Shown here: positions 18,056-27,246 of the stretch, piece after piece | How positions within the stretch are numbered: position 1 is the first letter of the stretch | Layout of the letters: every line of letters begins with the position of its first letter | Source: an uncultured Polaribacter sp. | Lineage (GTDB): Bacteria; Bacteroidota; Bacteroidia; Flavobacteriales; Flavobacteriaceae | NCBI RefSeq assembly: GCF_947501385.1 | Contig: NZ_CANMVP010000007.1 | Span: forward strand, 1 to 64,000 | DNA length: 64,000 bases | Direction: 5' to 3' | The notes under the pieces: generated by a model | Database searches by the model: none | Told to the model about the DNA's origin: nothing | The model's input: only the letters and a program-made list of their open reading frames with translations | Position numbers and translations under genes: made by a program

Positions 18056-21000
18056 ATGTTTTCAACAATATTCAAACAAGAATTAAAATACTGGTTTAAC
18101 AGACCCGCTTTTTATATTTACATATCAATATTTTTATTATTATCCTTCTTTTTATCAGCCTCATCTGCTGGTCTTTTTGATTCTATTACTGCAACAACAG
18201 GTTCCTCTAGAATTGTGAATTCACCGATTGGTGTAAATGGTTTGCTAAACGCTTTAACCATTTTTATTTTCTTCTTATTTCCATCTATTATTGGTGTTTC
18301 TGTTTATAGAGATTTTAAAAGTGAAATGCATACCATTTTGTATTCGTACCCGTTTACAAAAGCCAATTATTTATTCGCGAAATTTTTTAGCTCGATAGTT
18401 GTGGTTTCTGTTATTGTTTTATCGATTGCTTTAGGAATGATTGTAGGTTTTCGTTTTCCAGGAACAAATCAAGATATTGTAGGTTCTTTTAACATTGTAA
18501 CCTATTTACAAACCTACTTTGTCTTTATTTTACCGAATGTTTTATTGTTCGGAGCGATCGTTTTTGCAGTAGTTGCTTTTACAAGAAATATTGCTGCAGG
18601 TTTTATTACTGTAATTATTTTAATGTTCGGGCAAGGCGTTGTGGAAAGTATTTTATCTGAACCAGAACACAGAACTTTAGCTGCAATTTTAGATCCTTTT
18701 GGTTCTGCATCTGTAAGTTATTATACAAAATATTGGACGCCTTCTGAACAAAACGAATTTCAAATCTCTATTAAAGAAATGATTATTTATAACCGTTTAT
18801 TATGGTTGGCAATTTCTACTTTAATATTCGGATTGGTATATCGATTTTTTACGTTTAGTCAGAATGCAATTTCTATATCATTTAGAAAACCAAAAGTAGA
18901 GAGAAGTACAAAATCTAATTTTAGCGGAATCATTAGAATTACACTTCCAAAAGTGAATTATAATTATTCATTCGTTCAAAATTTAAAAACAACATGGAAG
19001 TTGTCTAACATCGATTTTAAATACATCCTTAAAAGTTGGGCATTTATCTCCATTGTTTTGGTTGGTTTGGTTTTATTGGTTGTTGGTTTGTCTGAAATTG
19101 GAAATATTTTTGGAACACCAACCTTACCAGTTACCTGGAAAATGTTGAATATTGGAGGCGTTTTCGGAGCATCCATAAACATCTGTACTTTTTTATATGC
19201 AGGTATGTTGGTGCACAGAGCAAAAATTGCAAAAGTGAATCATTTGGTAGATGCTACTCCAATTCCTAACTGGACTTTGTTACTTTCTAAATTTATTGCT
19301 TTGGTAAAAATGCAGTTGGTTTTATTGTCTGTAATTATGGTTGCAGGAATACTTTTTCAAGCATACAACGGTTATTTTAACTTTGAAATTGGTCATTATA
19401 TTACAGAATTATTTTTATTAGATATTTTAAGTTTTTTAGTTTGGGCTTTGTTATCAATATGTATTCAAACTTTAATAGGAAATCCATATTTAGGCTTATT
19501 TATATTGTTAGTAATTTCTATAGGAATGCCATTTTTATCATTGATAGGAGTTGAACAAGCTATATTTAAATACAACCAAGGTCCTGGATATAGTTATTCA
19601 GATATGAATGGTTATGGAGTTTTAACACCTTATTTATTTTATAAAGTGTATTGGTTGTTGGCTGGTTTTTCTTTGTTGATAATTTCTTTTTTGTTTTGGG
19701 TTCGTGGAATTCCGAATTCATTTGCAGAAAGAATTGTAATTGCAAAATCTCGTTTTAAAGGTTTTGCAGCAATTGGTTTTGGAGTATTTTTTATTGCTTT
19801 TATATCACTTGGTACTTCAATTTATTTAGAAACAGGAACAAAATCGAAAAGAACATCATCTAAACAAGCGGAATTAGACGCAGTAGCATGGGAGAAAACT
19901 TATAAAAAGTTTGAAAGTTACGCACAACCCAGAATTGTTTCTGTAAAAACGTATGTAAATATTTTTCCGAAGAAAAGAATTTTTGATGCTGCGGCGACTT
20001 ATATAATGGTAAATAAGACGGATAAAGAAATAGATAGTTTGTTTTTAAACCACAATTCGTTAAAAAGTACTTTTGAATTTAATCGACCAAATGCATTGGT
20101 TTTAGAAGATACAATTCAACATTTTGATATTTACAAGTTTGATAAAAAAATTCTACCAGGAGATACTTTGCAACTATCTATAACTGTAAAAAGTAATCAA
20201 AATACAGAATATAGAAGAAGGTCTCCAATTAGAGAAAATGGAACATTTATTAATAATTTTTCTATGTTTCCTTCATTAGGATATTCATCGCAAGCAGAAT
20301 TAACTGATAATAAAACAAGGAAAAAGTACGAATTACCACCAAATGATTTGCAAGCACATCCGTCAGACTCAACAGCTTTGGGCGATACTTATATTTCTAA
20401 AGATGCTGATTGGATCGATTTTGAAGCAACGGTTTCTACCTCTAAAGATCAAATTGCAATTGCTCCAGGATATTTGCAAAAAGAATGGTTAGAAGGAGAT
20501 CGTAAATATTTTCACTATAAAATGGATAGTAAAATATTGAACTTTTATGCATTTAATTCTGCGAGATATAAAGTGAAAAAAGAACTGTGGAATGGAATTA
20601 GTTTAGAAATTTATTATCACAAACCCCATGATTTTAATTTAGATAGAATGATGAAAGGAATGAAAGCTTCCTTAAAATACAATTCAGAAAATTTTAGTCC
20701 GTATCAGCATAAACAGTTAAGGATTATTGAATTTCCAAGAACTGGCGGAAGTTTTGCACAGTCTTTTCCGAATACCATTCCGTTTTCTGAAGGCGTTGGT
20801 TTTATTGCAGATGTAGATGATGAAAACGATGACGGTGTCGATTATCCGTTTGCGATTACAGTTCATGAAGTTGCGCATCAATGGTGGGCGCATCAAGTAA
20901 TTGGCGCAGATGTTTTAGGTGCAACAATGTTATCAGAAAGTATGTCTGAATACGTGTCTTTAAAAGTGTTAGAACACCAACACGGAAAACCAAAAATGCG

Positions 21001-21706
21001 TACATTTTTAAAAGATGCTTTAGATGGGTATCTAATGCAACGTACTTATGAAACCAAAAGAGAAAAACCATTAATGTATAATGATGGGCAAGGTTATATC
21101 CGTTACCAAAAAGGTTCTCTGGTATTATATGCTCTAAGCGATTATATTGGTGAAGAAAAACTAAATGGAGCGTTGAAAAAATATGTAGAAAAGGTAAAAT
21201 TTCAAGAACCACCGTATACAACGTCTATAGAAATGGTCGATTATATAAGAGCGGTAACTCCAGACTCTTTAAAATATGTAATTAAAGACATGTTTGAAAC
21301 CATTACACTTTATAAAAATAGAATTGTTGAGGTAACATCTACTGAGTTAGAAAACGGTAAATATCAAGTAGATATAGAATTTGAAGTGTCTAAATATAGA
21401 AATGATGAAAAGGGGAAAAAGTTTTACGGAGAAAAAGTAGGAGATACTTTAACTTATAAATCTGAAAAAATGTCAAAACCAGTCTTATCTCTTCCGCTTG
21501 CAGATTATATAGACATTGGCGTTTTTACTGAAGAAGAAATAGACGGTAAAAACAAAGAGAAGCAATTGTATTTTCAAAAACATAAAATAACTCAAATAAA
21601 CAATAAAATTATACTTGTTGTAGCTGAAAAACCTATGGAAGTGGGTGTAGATCCGTATAACAAATTGATAGACACAAAGTCTGATGATAATAGAAGAAAG
21701 CTATAA
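18056..21706 (+). CDS. ABC permease fused to an M1-like metallopeptidase domain
   Basis: A 1216-residue fusion. Residues ~1-600 contain two sets of about six membrane segments (ABC-2-type permease halves). The rest is exported and carries a gluzincin motif HEVAHQWW near residue 940, with the third zinc ligand Glu in LSESMSEY about 20 residues later. The GxMEN exopeptidase motif of typical M1 aminopeptidases is not seen; the corresponding segment reads GSFAQSFPNTIPFSE. The partner ATPase lies just upstream. The expected role is coupling transport to extracytoplasmic peptide cleavage, but no substrate is known to me. Confidence 0.9.
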   Translation: MFSTIFKQELKYWFNRPAFYIYISIFLLLSFFLSASSAGLFDSITATTGSSRIVNSPIGVNGLLNALTIFIFFLFPSIIGVSVYRDFKSEMHTILYSYPFTKANYLFAKFFSSIVVVSVIVLSIALGMIVGFRFPGTNQDIVGSFNIVTYLQTYFVFILPNVLLFGAIVFAVVAFTRNIAAGFITVIILMFGQGVVESILSEPEHRTLAAILDPFGSASVSYYTKYWTPSEQNEFQISIKEMIIYNRLLWLAISTLIFGLVYRFFTFSQNAISISFRKPKVERSTKSNFSGIIRITLPKVNYNYSFVQNLKTTWKLSNIDFKYILKSWAFISIVLVGLVLLVVGLSEIGNIFGTPTLPVTWKMLNIGGVFGASINICTFLYAGMLVHRAKIAKVNHLVDATPIPNWTLLLSKFIALVKMQLVLLSVIMVAGILFQAYNGYFNFEIGHYITELFLLDILSFLVWALLSICIQTLIGNPYLGLFILLVISIGMPFLSLIGVEQAIFKYNQGPGYSYSDMNGYGVLTPYLFYKVYWLLAGFSLLIISFLFWVRGIPNSFAERIVIAKSRFKGFAAIGFGVFFIAFISLGTSIYLETGTKSKRTSSKQAELDAVAWEKTYKKFESYAQPRIVSVKTYVNIFPKKRIFDAAATYIMVNKTDKEIDSLFLNHNSLKSTFEFNRPNALVLEDTIQHFDIYKFDKKILPGDTLQLSITVKSNQNTEYRRRSPIRENGTFINNFSMFPSLGYSSQAELTDNKTRKKYELPPNDLQAHPSDSTALGDTYISKDADWIDFEATVSTSKDQIAIAPGYLQKEWLEGDRKYFHYKMDSKILNFYAFNSARYKVKKELWNGISLEIYYHKPHDFNLDRMMKGMKASLKYNSENFSPYQHKQLRIIEFPRTGGSFAQSFPNTIPFSEGVGFIADVDDENDDGVDYPFAITVHEVAHQWWAHQVIGADVLGATMLSESMSEYVSLKVLEHQHGKPKMRTFLKDALDGYLMQRTYETKREKPLMYNDGQGYIRYQKGSLVLYALSDYIGEEKLNGALKKYVEKVKFQEPPYTTSIEMVDYIRAVTPDSLKYVIKDMFETITLYKNRIVEVTSTELENGKYQVDIEFEVSKYRNDEKGKKFYGEKVGDTLTYKSEKMSKPVLSLPLADYIDIGVFTEEEIDGKNKEKQLYFQKHKITQINNKIILVVAEKPMEVGVDPYNKLIDTKSDDNRRKL

Positions 21707-21725
21707 AAAACTTCTCTAAAACCAG

Positions 21726-21755
21726 AAAAAGCAACTACTATAGTAGTTGCTTTTT
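21726..21755 (+). terminator. Terminator of the ABC-M1 operon
   Basis: A perfect 30-bp palindrome, arm AAAAAGCAACTACTA, ending in five T, 19 bp after the stop at 21706. Confidence 0.85.
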
Positions 21756-21911
21756 AGGTAGGAGTAAATTCTTTTATATAAATTACATTTGTTTGTTAGG
21801 GCAAAAAACGTAAAAAAAATTATTTACTAGTTAGGGGTTAACATGTTTTTGATGATGATATCATTAACACGTTACAAGTATATTACAAATTATGTTTAAA
21901 AAAAATTATTA

Positions 21912-22040
21912 ATGAATAAAAAACTGTTCTTTTTAGCAATAATGTTTTTTTCCTTATCATGTGTTCAAAAAAAAGAAATAAAACTAGATTTTTTAGATGC
22001 ATATGTAATTTTGAATTTATTAGAAATAGTCGAAAAATAA
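21912..22040 (+). CDS. Very small lipoprotein, 42 aa
   Basis: ATG-initiated frame encoding MNKKLFFLAIMFFSLSC, a convincing lipoprotein signal with Cys17, followed by a 25-residue mature part rich in Lys, Leu and Ile. It ends at TAA 22038-22040, 34 bp before the next gene. No family recognised. The mature part could be an anchored amphipathic helix, or the gene could be a remnant of a longer lipoprotein. It occupies an otherwise empty 368-bp gap between 21706 and 22075. Confidence 0.5.
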   Translation: MNKKLFFLAIMFFSLSCVQKKEIKLDFLDAYVILNLLEIVEK

Positions 22041-22074
22041 ATACTATTTTTATTTTTCAATTCAACAACATAGC

Positions 22075-22587
22075 ATGCTTCAAGGATTTAAAGAAACTAT
22101 TTTAAAGAAAAAGTTAGAGAAATTGCTGTCTCAAAATACCGATGATAAAATTATTTCATCCAAAAAAATACACTCTGTAGGTATTCTTACTTCCGAAGAT
22201 ATTACTTTAAAAATAGATGTACAGGAAGAAATAGAAACCACTTTAGGAATAAGAAATTCAAAAATATACAGCTTTCGTAAATTCAGTAAAATAGATGATT
22301 TTTCATACAAGCATTTTACCGACAAAGAGATGAGTTGGAATGGAAAATTTACACAAACTAACTTTCAAAGTTTTTTAGAACAACCTTTCGACTTGTTAAT
22401 TGGTTATTTTAATACGAATAATATATTTTTAGAAAGTGCTGTTTTACAGTCAAAAGCAAGATTTAAAGTTGGTTTTGCAGCTACAAATGCTGCGCTGTAT
22501 GAAATTGAAATTTCAGAAAATATTGAAAGTGTAAAAGAATTTACTTCAGAATTAAAAAAATACCTACAAATTATTAAAAAACTTTAA
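22075..22587 (+). CDS. DUF6913-type hypothetical protein, 170 aa
   Basis: A cytoplasmic protein with the flavobacterial DUF6913 pattern: a basic N-terminal helix (LQGFKETILKKKLEKLL), SVGILTSEDI, YSFRKFSKIDDFSYKHFTDKEMSWNGKF, PFDLLIGYFN and KARFKVGFA. The function is unknown. In the Flavobacteriaceae this family is commonly found next to dapA and bamD, as here; that placement is from memory. Confidence 0.72.
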   Translation: MLQGFKETILKKKLEKLLSQNTDDKIISSKKIHSVGILTSEDITLKIDVQEEIETTLGIRNSKIYSFRKFSKIDDFSYKHFTDKEMSWNGKFTQTNFQSFLEQPFDLLIGYFNTNNIFLESAVLQSKARFKVGFAATNAALYEIEISENIESVKEFTSELKKYLQIIKKL

Positions 22588-22664
22588 ATTTAAACTTCCC
22601 GATTAAAGTTGTTTATTCTTTCTATAACTCCTAAAAATCTGGTTTAAAATCAATCTTAATATTG

Positions 22665-22672
22665 TAATTTTG
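22665..22672 (+). promoter_or_regulatory. Candidate -7 promoter box for dapA
   Basis: TAATTTTG matches TAnnTTTG and lies 21 bp before the dapA ATG. The -33 region reads GGTTTA, a weak match. Confidence 0.45.
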
Positions 22673-22693
22673 TATTTCTAACATATTCATAGA

Positions 22694-23569
22694 ATGCAAA
22701 AGTTTATAGGAACTGGAGTTGCTTTGGTAACCCCTTTTAAAGAAGATTTAAGTATCGATTTTGACGCATTGGTAAAATTGGTGAACTTCAATATAGCAAA
22801 TGGCACAAACTATTTAGTAATCAATGGTACTACTGCAGAAAGTGCCACCATTTCAAAAGAAGAAAGACAGCAAATAATAGATACAATTGTTGAAACGAAT
22901 AAGAAGCGCTTGCCTTTAGTTTTAGGAATTGGCGGAAACAATACTTTAGAAGTAGTAAAAGATATAAAAACGACAGATTTAAGTAAGATTGATGGTATTT
23001 TGTCTGTGGCACCTTACTACAGCAAACCAACTCAAGAAGGTTTTTATCAGCATTTTAAAGCAATTGCAGCAGCAACAGAAAAACCAATAATTTTGTATAA
23101 TGTTCCTGGTAGAACTGCAAAAAATATGGATGCGGTCACTACAATTCGTTTGGCGAATGATTTTACAAATATTGTTGGCGTAAAAGAAGCTGGAAACAAC
23201 ATGCAACAATATTTAGAATTAATTAAAAATAAACCAACAGATTTTTTAGTGATTTCTGGAGATGATGATTTGGCTCTAGGGATTACATTAGCAGGAGGTG
23301 CTGGCGTTATATCTGTGATTGGACAAGCATATCCAAAAGAATTTTCTACAATGATTCATTGTGGTTTAGAGGGAAAAAACAAGGATGGCTATGCAATTCA
23401 TTTTAAGATGATGGAGATTGTAGATGCTATTTTTGAAGAGAATAATCCTGCTGGTATCAAAACTGTTTTACAAGAATTAGCCATTTGCAAGAATAATGTT
23501 CGTTTGCCTTTGGTAAAAGCTAGTGAAGAATTAACAGCTAAAATTGCTGATTTTGTGGCCACTTTTTAA
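22694..23569 (+). CDS. dapA: 4-hydroxy-tetrahydrodipicolinate synthase
   Basis: A 291-residue class I aldolase that condenses aspartate semialdehyde with pyruvate, the first committed step to diaminopimelate and lysine. Seen: [18 protein letters not shown] at the N terminus, the [11 protein letters not shown] loop, the active-site Tyr in ILYNVPGRT, and the Schiff-base Lys in IVGVKEAGN near residue 164. Length is typical. It has its own promoter-like box and stands just ahead of the bamD-rpoZ-coaBC cluster. Confidence 0.96.
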   Translation: MQKFIGTGVALVTPFKEDLSIDFDALVKLVNFNIANGTNYLVINGTTAESATISKEERQQIIDTIVETNKKRLPLVLGIGGNNTLEVVKDIKTTDLSKIDGILSVAPYYSKPTQEGFYQHFKAIAAATEKPIILYNVPGRTAKNMDAVTTIRLANDFTNIVGVKEAGNNMQQYLELIKNKPTDFLVISGDDDLALGITLAGGAGVISVIGQAYPKEFSTMIHCGLEGKNKDGYAIHFKMMEIVDAIFEENNPAGIKTVLQELAICKNNVRLPLVKASEELTAKIADFVATF

Positions 23570-23745
23570 TAATTAATGCAGATAAATTATAGCTTGTTTT
23601 AACAATAAGAATAGGGGGTTAAGATTAACAAAGTTTTAGTATCTGAATCCTCTTTATATTCAATTTTTTATAGATTATTGTAGTGCACAATGAACTGTGT
23701 TAAAAAACGTTTTATTAATCCATAATTAATCACTAATTTTGCCCG

Positions 23746-24606
23746 ATGCAAAAAATTAAAAATTTAGCGTATGTATTGGTACTTAGTTTGCTACTATTTT
23801 CCTGTGGTGAATACCAGAAAGTATTAAATAAAGGTACTTCAGAAGAGCAGTATAAGATGGCCGTAAAATTATACGAAAGTCAGAAATACAGCAAAGCTTT
23901 GCGTTTATTCGAAAAAATTACACCAACTTATAGAGGAAAGCCTCAAATGGAGCGTATTCAGTTTATGGTAGCGCAGTCTAATTTTAACGAAAAGAATTAT
24001 AGTATTGCAGGCTATTATTTTGATCGTTTTACAAAGAATTATCAAAAAAGTTCTAAAAAAGAAGAAGCGGCGTTTATGTCTGCCTATAGTTATAAGTTGG
24101 CTTCACCACGTTTTAGTATCGATCCAACAGACACCAATAAGGCTTTAGAAGCTTTTCAAAGTTTTATAAATACATATCCGGCTTCAGACAAAATAGAAGA
24201 GGCAAATAAACATTACGCAGCGTTAAGAGCTAAATTAGAAAAGAAATATTTCGAAATTGCAAAAACATATTATAGAACTGCAGATTACGATTTAAGAAAT
24301 TACAAAGCGGCAATACAAGCTTTTGATAATCTTTTAGAAGATTTTTTAGGAACTCAATTTAAAGAAGAAGCTTTGTATTACAGATTAAAAGCGGCTCATG
24401 ATTTTGAGTTGAAAAGTACAGATAGAAGAAAAATAGAAAGAATTGAAGCTGCATTTGATGCTTATGAATTGCTTAAGAAAAGCTTTCCAGAGTCTCCATA
24501 TATGGAAGATGCTAATAAAATGTTGGCAACCATGCAAAAAGAAAAAGAAAGAGTTGATGCTTTGATTGCAAAGCGAAAAGAGTTTGAAACGTTACAAAAG
24601 AAATAA
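23746..24606 (+). CDS. bamD: Outer membrane assembly lipoprotein BamD
   Basis: A 286-residue lipoprotein of the beta-barrel assembly machine, anchored in the inner leaflet of the outer membrane. Lipobox LLLFSC with Cys20, then GEYQKVLNKGTSEEQYKMA and tandem TPR-like helical pairs (AVKLYESQKYSKALRLFEKI, AGYYFDRFTKNYQKS, AIQAFDNLLEDFLGTQ). The C-terminal helix is highly charged. TAATTTTG at 23734-23741 lies only 5 bp before the ATG, so if it is the promoter the transcript would be nearly leaderless. First gene of the rpoZ-coaBC unit. Confidence 0.93.
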   Translation: MQKIKNLAYVLVLSLLLFSCGEYQKVLNKGTSEEQYKMAVKLYESQKYSKALRLFEKITPTYRGKPQMERIQFMVAQSNFNEKNYSIAGYYFDRFTKNYQKSSKKEEAAFMSAYSYKLASPRFSIDPTDTNKALEAFQSFINTYPASDKIEEANKHYAALRAKLEKKYFEIAKTYYRTADYDLRNYKAAIQAFDNLLEDFLGTQFKEEALYYRLKAAHDFELKSTDRRKIERIEAAFDAYELLKKSFPESPYMEDANKMLATMQKEKERVDALIAKRKEFETLQKK

Positions 24607-24615
24607 TTATTAGGT

Positions 24616-24936
24616 ATGGATTATAAAGATACAAAAGCACCGTTAAGTACAATTACTTACAATAAGAATGAAATTGAAGCACCCACAGAGAATATCTATG
24701 AAGCGATTTCTATCATAGCAAAAAGAGCAAATCAAATCAATTCAGATTTAAAAAAAGAACTGGTAGACAAATTAGATGAATTTGCAACCTATAACGATTC
24801 TTTAGAAGAAGTATTTGAAAATAAAGAGCAAATAGAAGTTTCTAAATTTTACGAAAGATTGCCAAAACCTACTGCTATGGCTGTTGAAGAATGGCTAAAC
24901 GGTAAAGTTTATCACAGAACTCCAGAGACTGAGTAA
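24616..24936 (+). CDS. rpoZ: RNA polymerase omega subunit, Bacteroidota type
   Basis: A 106-residue protein of the divergent omega family. It has YKDTKAPLSTITYNKNEI at the N terminus and the omega core NIYEAISIIAKRANQINSDLK, which stabilises the beta-prime subunit. It lies 9 bp after bamD, and its stop overlaps the coaBC start (TAATG), giving translational coupling. This bamD-rpoZ-coaBC order is a familiar Bacteroidota arrangement. Confidence 0.92.
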   Translation: MDYKDTKAPLSTITYNKNEIEAPTENIYEAISIIAKRANQINSDLKKELVDKLDEFATYNDSLEEVFENKEQIEVSKFYERLPKPTAMAVEEWLNGKVYHRTPETE

Positions 24937-26144
24937 TGTCTGTTTTACGCGGGAAAAAGATTCTTTTAGGAATAACTGCTGGAATTGCCGCATACAAAAC
25001 GGCTAATTTAGTCCGTTTGTTTATAAAATTAGGCGCAGAAGTCAAAGTTATTATGACTCCTGCGTCTAAAGATTTTATAACACCTCTTACACTTTCTACA
25101 CTTTCTAAAAACCCAGTTCATTCCGCTTTTTATTCGAAGGAAGATGAAAATGAATTGTGGAACAATCACGTAGATTTAGGGCTTTGGGCAGATTATATGT
25201 TGATTGCTCCCGCAACGGCAAATACCTTGTCTAAAATGGTTAGTGGTACTTGCAATAATTTATTATTAGCCACCTATTTATCCGCAAAATGCCCTGTCTA
25301 TTTTGCTCCTGCAATGGATTTGGATATGTATCAACACCCATCAACAAAGCAAAGTTTAGAAAAACTACAAAGTTTTGGTAATATTTTAATTCCTGCAACC
25401 TCTGGTGAACTCGCAAGTGGTTTGGTTGGTGAAGGCAGAATGGCAGCACCAGAAGATATTGTTTCGTTTATAGAAAATAACATACTTTCAAAATTGCCTT
25501 TAAAAGGAAAAAAAGTATTATTAACAGCGGGTCCAACTTATGAAGCGATAGATCCTGTTCGTTTTATTGGAAATCATTCTTCCGGTAAAATGGGGTTTGC
25601 AATCGCCAAAGCAGCAGCAAATTTAGGCGCAGAAGTGTATTTAATTTCAGGGCCAAGCCATCAACAAATACAACATTCTTTAGTACATAGAATAGATGTA
25701 GTTTCTGCAGAAGAAATGTATCAAGCATCTCATCAATATTTTAATGAAGTAGATATTGCGATTCTTTCTGCAGCAGTAGCAGACTATAAACCAAAAAATC
25801 TTGCTACTCAGAAAATAAAAAAGACAGCTGCATCGTTAGAGATTCAGCTAACACCCACAAAAGATATTTTAGCGTCTTTGGGTAAGATTAAGAAACATCA
25901 ATTTTTGGTTGGTTTTGCTTTAGAAACTCATAACGAAATCCAAAATGCGAAATCGAAGTTAGAAAAAAAGAATTTAGACGCTATTGTTTTAAATTCTTTA
26001 CAAGATAAAGGCGCTGGTTTTGCAACAGACACAAATAAAATTACTATTATTGATAAAGATTTGAATGAAAAATCCTTTGAATTAAAGTCGAAAGTAGCAG
26101 TTGCTGAGGATATTATCAACGAAATAATAAAGAAATTAGTTTAA
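24936..26144 (+). CDS. coaBC: Bifunctional phosphopantothenoylcysteine decarboxylase/phosphopantothenate-cysteine ligase
   Basis: A 402-residue fusion catalysing two steps of coenzyme A synthesis. The N-terminal flavoprotein half (residues ~1-180) has GITAGIAAYK, the active-site His78 (WNNHVDLG) and the substrate clamp written PAMDLDMY at 125-132, with Asp where the E. coli enzyme has the conserved Asn of PxMNxxMW. The CoaB half starts at KGKKVLLTAGPTYEAIDPVRFIGNHSSGKMG. It overlaps rpoZ by one base. The Asp replacement may be lineage-typical and not a defect. Confidence 0.95.
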   Translation: MSVLRGKKILLGITAGIAAYKTANLVRLFIKLGAEVKVIMTPASKDFITPLTLSTLSKNPVHSAFYSKEDENELWNNHVDLGLWADYMLIAPATANTLSKMVSGTCNNLLLATYLSAKCPVYFAPAMDLDMYQHPSTKQSLEKLQSFGNILIPATSGELASGLVGEGRMAAPEDIVSFIENNILSKLPLKGKKVLLTAGPTYEAIDPVRFIGNHSSGKMGFAIAKAAANLGAEVYLISGPSHQQIQHSLVHRIDVVSAEEMYQASHQYFNEVDIAILSAAVADYKPKNLATQKIKKTAASLEIQLTPTKDILASLGKIKKHQFLVGFALETHNEIQNAKSKLEKKNLDAIVLNSLQDKGAGFATDTNKITIIDKDLNEKSFELKSKVAVAEDIINEIIKKLV

Positions 26145-26220
26145 TATTTCTTGTCTCCTCGAAACTTGATGTAGAAAATTATCAAGCGGTTATAATTAAG
26201 AGAGACAAATGCCAGTAAAT

Positions 26221-26271
26221 AGTCTGTTCGAGACCCGAGAAAAATTTTTATCAAGCGGTTGGAATGACGTA
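26221..26271. repeat. 51-bp dispersed repeat, copy 1
   Basis: This stretch, from AGTCTGTTCGAGACCCGAG to GGTTGGAATGACG, is present again in reverse orientation at 37233-37285, differing mainly in the length of an A/T run. A shorter ATCAAGCGGTT fragment lies at 26181-26191. Confidence 0.8.
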
Positions 26272-26279
26272 ATGTCTCC

Positions 26280-26324
26280 TCGAGCGCAGTCGAGAGGTTT
26301 TAATGAGGTCTCGACTGCGCTCGA
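26280..26324. repeat. Strong GC-rich hairpin between coaBC and porD
   Basis: TCGAGCGCAGTCGAGA (26280-26295) faces its exact complement at 26309-26324 over a 13-nt loop. The 16-bp stem is far more GC-rich than the surroundings. A related GAGCGGAGTCGAAAGG is at 34557-34572. This is a dispersed intergenic element that could also act on the transcript. Confidence 0.8.
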
Positions 26325-26345
26325 CCAGACAGTAAAAACAAAAAA

Positions 26346-27236
26346 GTGCAAAAATATATATTTATCTTCTTACTATTCCTTTCAATTGTAAGCCTAAAGG
26401 CTCAAGAATTAAACTGTTTGGTTACCGTAAATTCAGATCAAATAGCAGGTTCTAATCAGCAAGTATTTACCACATTGCAACAAGCGTTGAATGAGTATAT
26501 CAATCAAACAAAATGGACAGATAGAGTTGTAAAACCAGAAGAACGTATCAATTGCGCAATGACGGTGTTGATTACTTCTAGAAACAATAATAATTTTACA
26601 GCCACCTTGCAAGTACAATCTACAAGACCTGTATACAATTCTAGCTATGCCTCGCCAATATTGAATATAAAAGACAACGAATTCAATTTTAAATACAATG
26701 AATTTGATCCGTTAATTTACAATAAAAACGCTTTTGATAGCAATTTGATTTCTACCATCGTTTTTTATGTGCATGTAATTTTAGGAGCAGATGCAGATAC
26801 TTTTGCTTTAAACGGAGGAGATGCTGAGTTAAAAGAAGCACAAAATGTAATGCTGCAAGCGCAACAAAGTGGACTCTCTTCCTGGCAAAATGTGGTTGGA
26901 AAACAAAACAGGTATTTATTGATTGATAATTTATTGTCTCCAAAATTAAAAGCCTACAGAAGTACTTTGTACAATTACCATAGAAAAGGATTTGATAATT
27001 TAGTAGGTGCAAAGTCATCTGCACAACAAAGTGTAGAAGACAGTGTTATTGCATTGGGAGCTATTTATAATAAAACGGTTGGGAATTATTTAATTCGATT
27101 GTTTTTTGATGCCAAAGCAGATGAAATTGTAAGCCTCTATTCTGAAGATGCCAAAACAAGAAACAAACAACGTTTGATAGAAACGGTAAGAAAAATTTCT
27201 CCTAACAATAATGCTAAATGGAGAAAGTTGAATTAA
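26346..27236 (+). CDS. porD: DUF4835 family protein, type IX secretion protein PorD
   Basis: A 296-residue exported protein with signal peptide MQKYIFIFLLFLSIVSLKAQ and GTG start. It has the DUF4835 pattern: ELNCLVTVNSDQIAGSNQQVF, CAMTVLITSRNNNNFTATLQVQSTRP, NVVGKQNRYLLIDNLLSP, YHRKGFDNL and a C-terminal FFDAKADEIVSLYS. I recall this family being renamed PorD, a periplasmic T9SS-associated protein; the name is from memory and the role is not shown by the sequence. The usual neighbour recN is displaced by the 4.7-kb cassette that follows. Confidence 0.82.
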   Translation: MQKYIFIFLLFLSIVSLKAQELNCLVTVNSDQIAGSNQQVFTTLQQALNEYINQTKWTDRVVKPEERINCAMTVLITSRNNNNFTATLQVQSTRPVYNSSYASPILNIKDNEFNFKYNEFDPLIYNKNAFDSNLISTIVFYVHVILGADADTFALNGGDAELKEAQNVMLQAQQSGLSSWQNVVGKQNRYLLIDNLLSPKLKAYRSTLYNYHRKGFDNLVGAKSSAQQSVEDSVIALGAIYNKTVGNYLIRLFFDAKADEIVSLYSEDAKTRNKQRLIETVRKISPNNNAKWRKLN

Positions 27237-27246
27237 TACACTATTA

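Noticed and set aside
17121..21706. GldA-type gliding motility transporter
   Set aside because: The ATPase resembles GldA, but its partner is a peptidase-fused permease and not GldF/GldG.
26209..26391. A 60-codon frame before porD
   Set aside because: It is made of dispersed repeat and hairpin sequence and overlaps the porD signal peptide in another frame.
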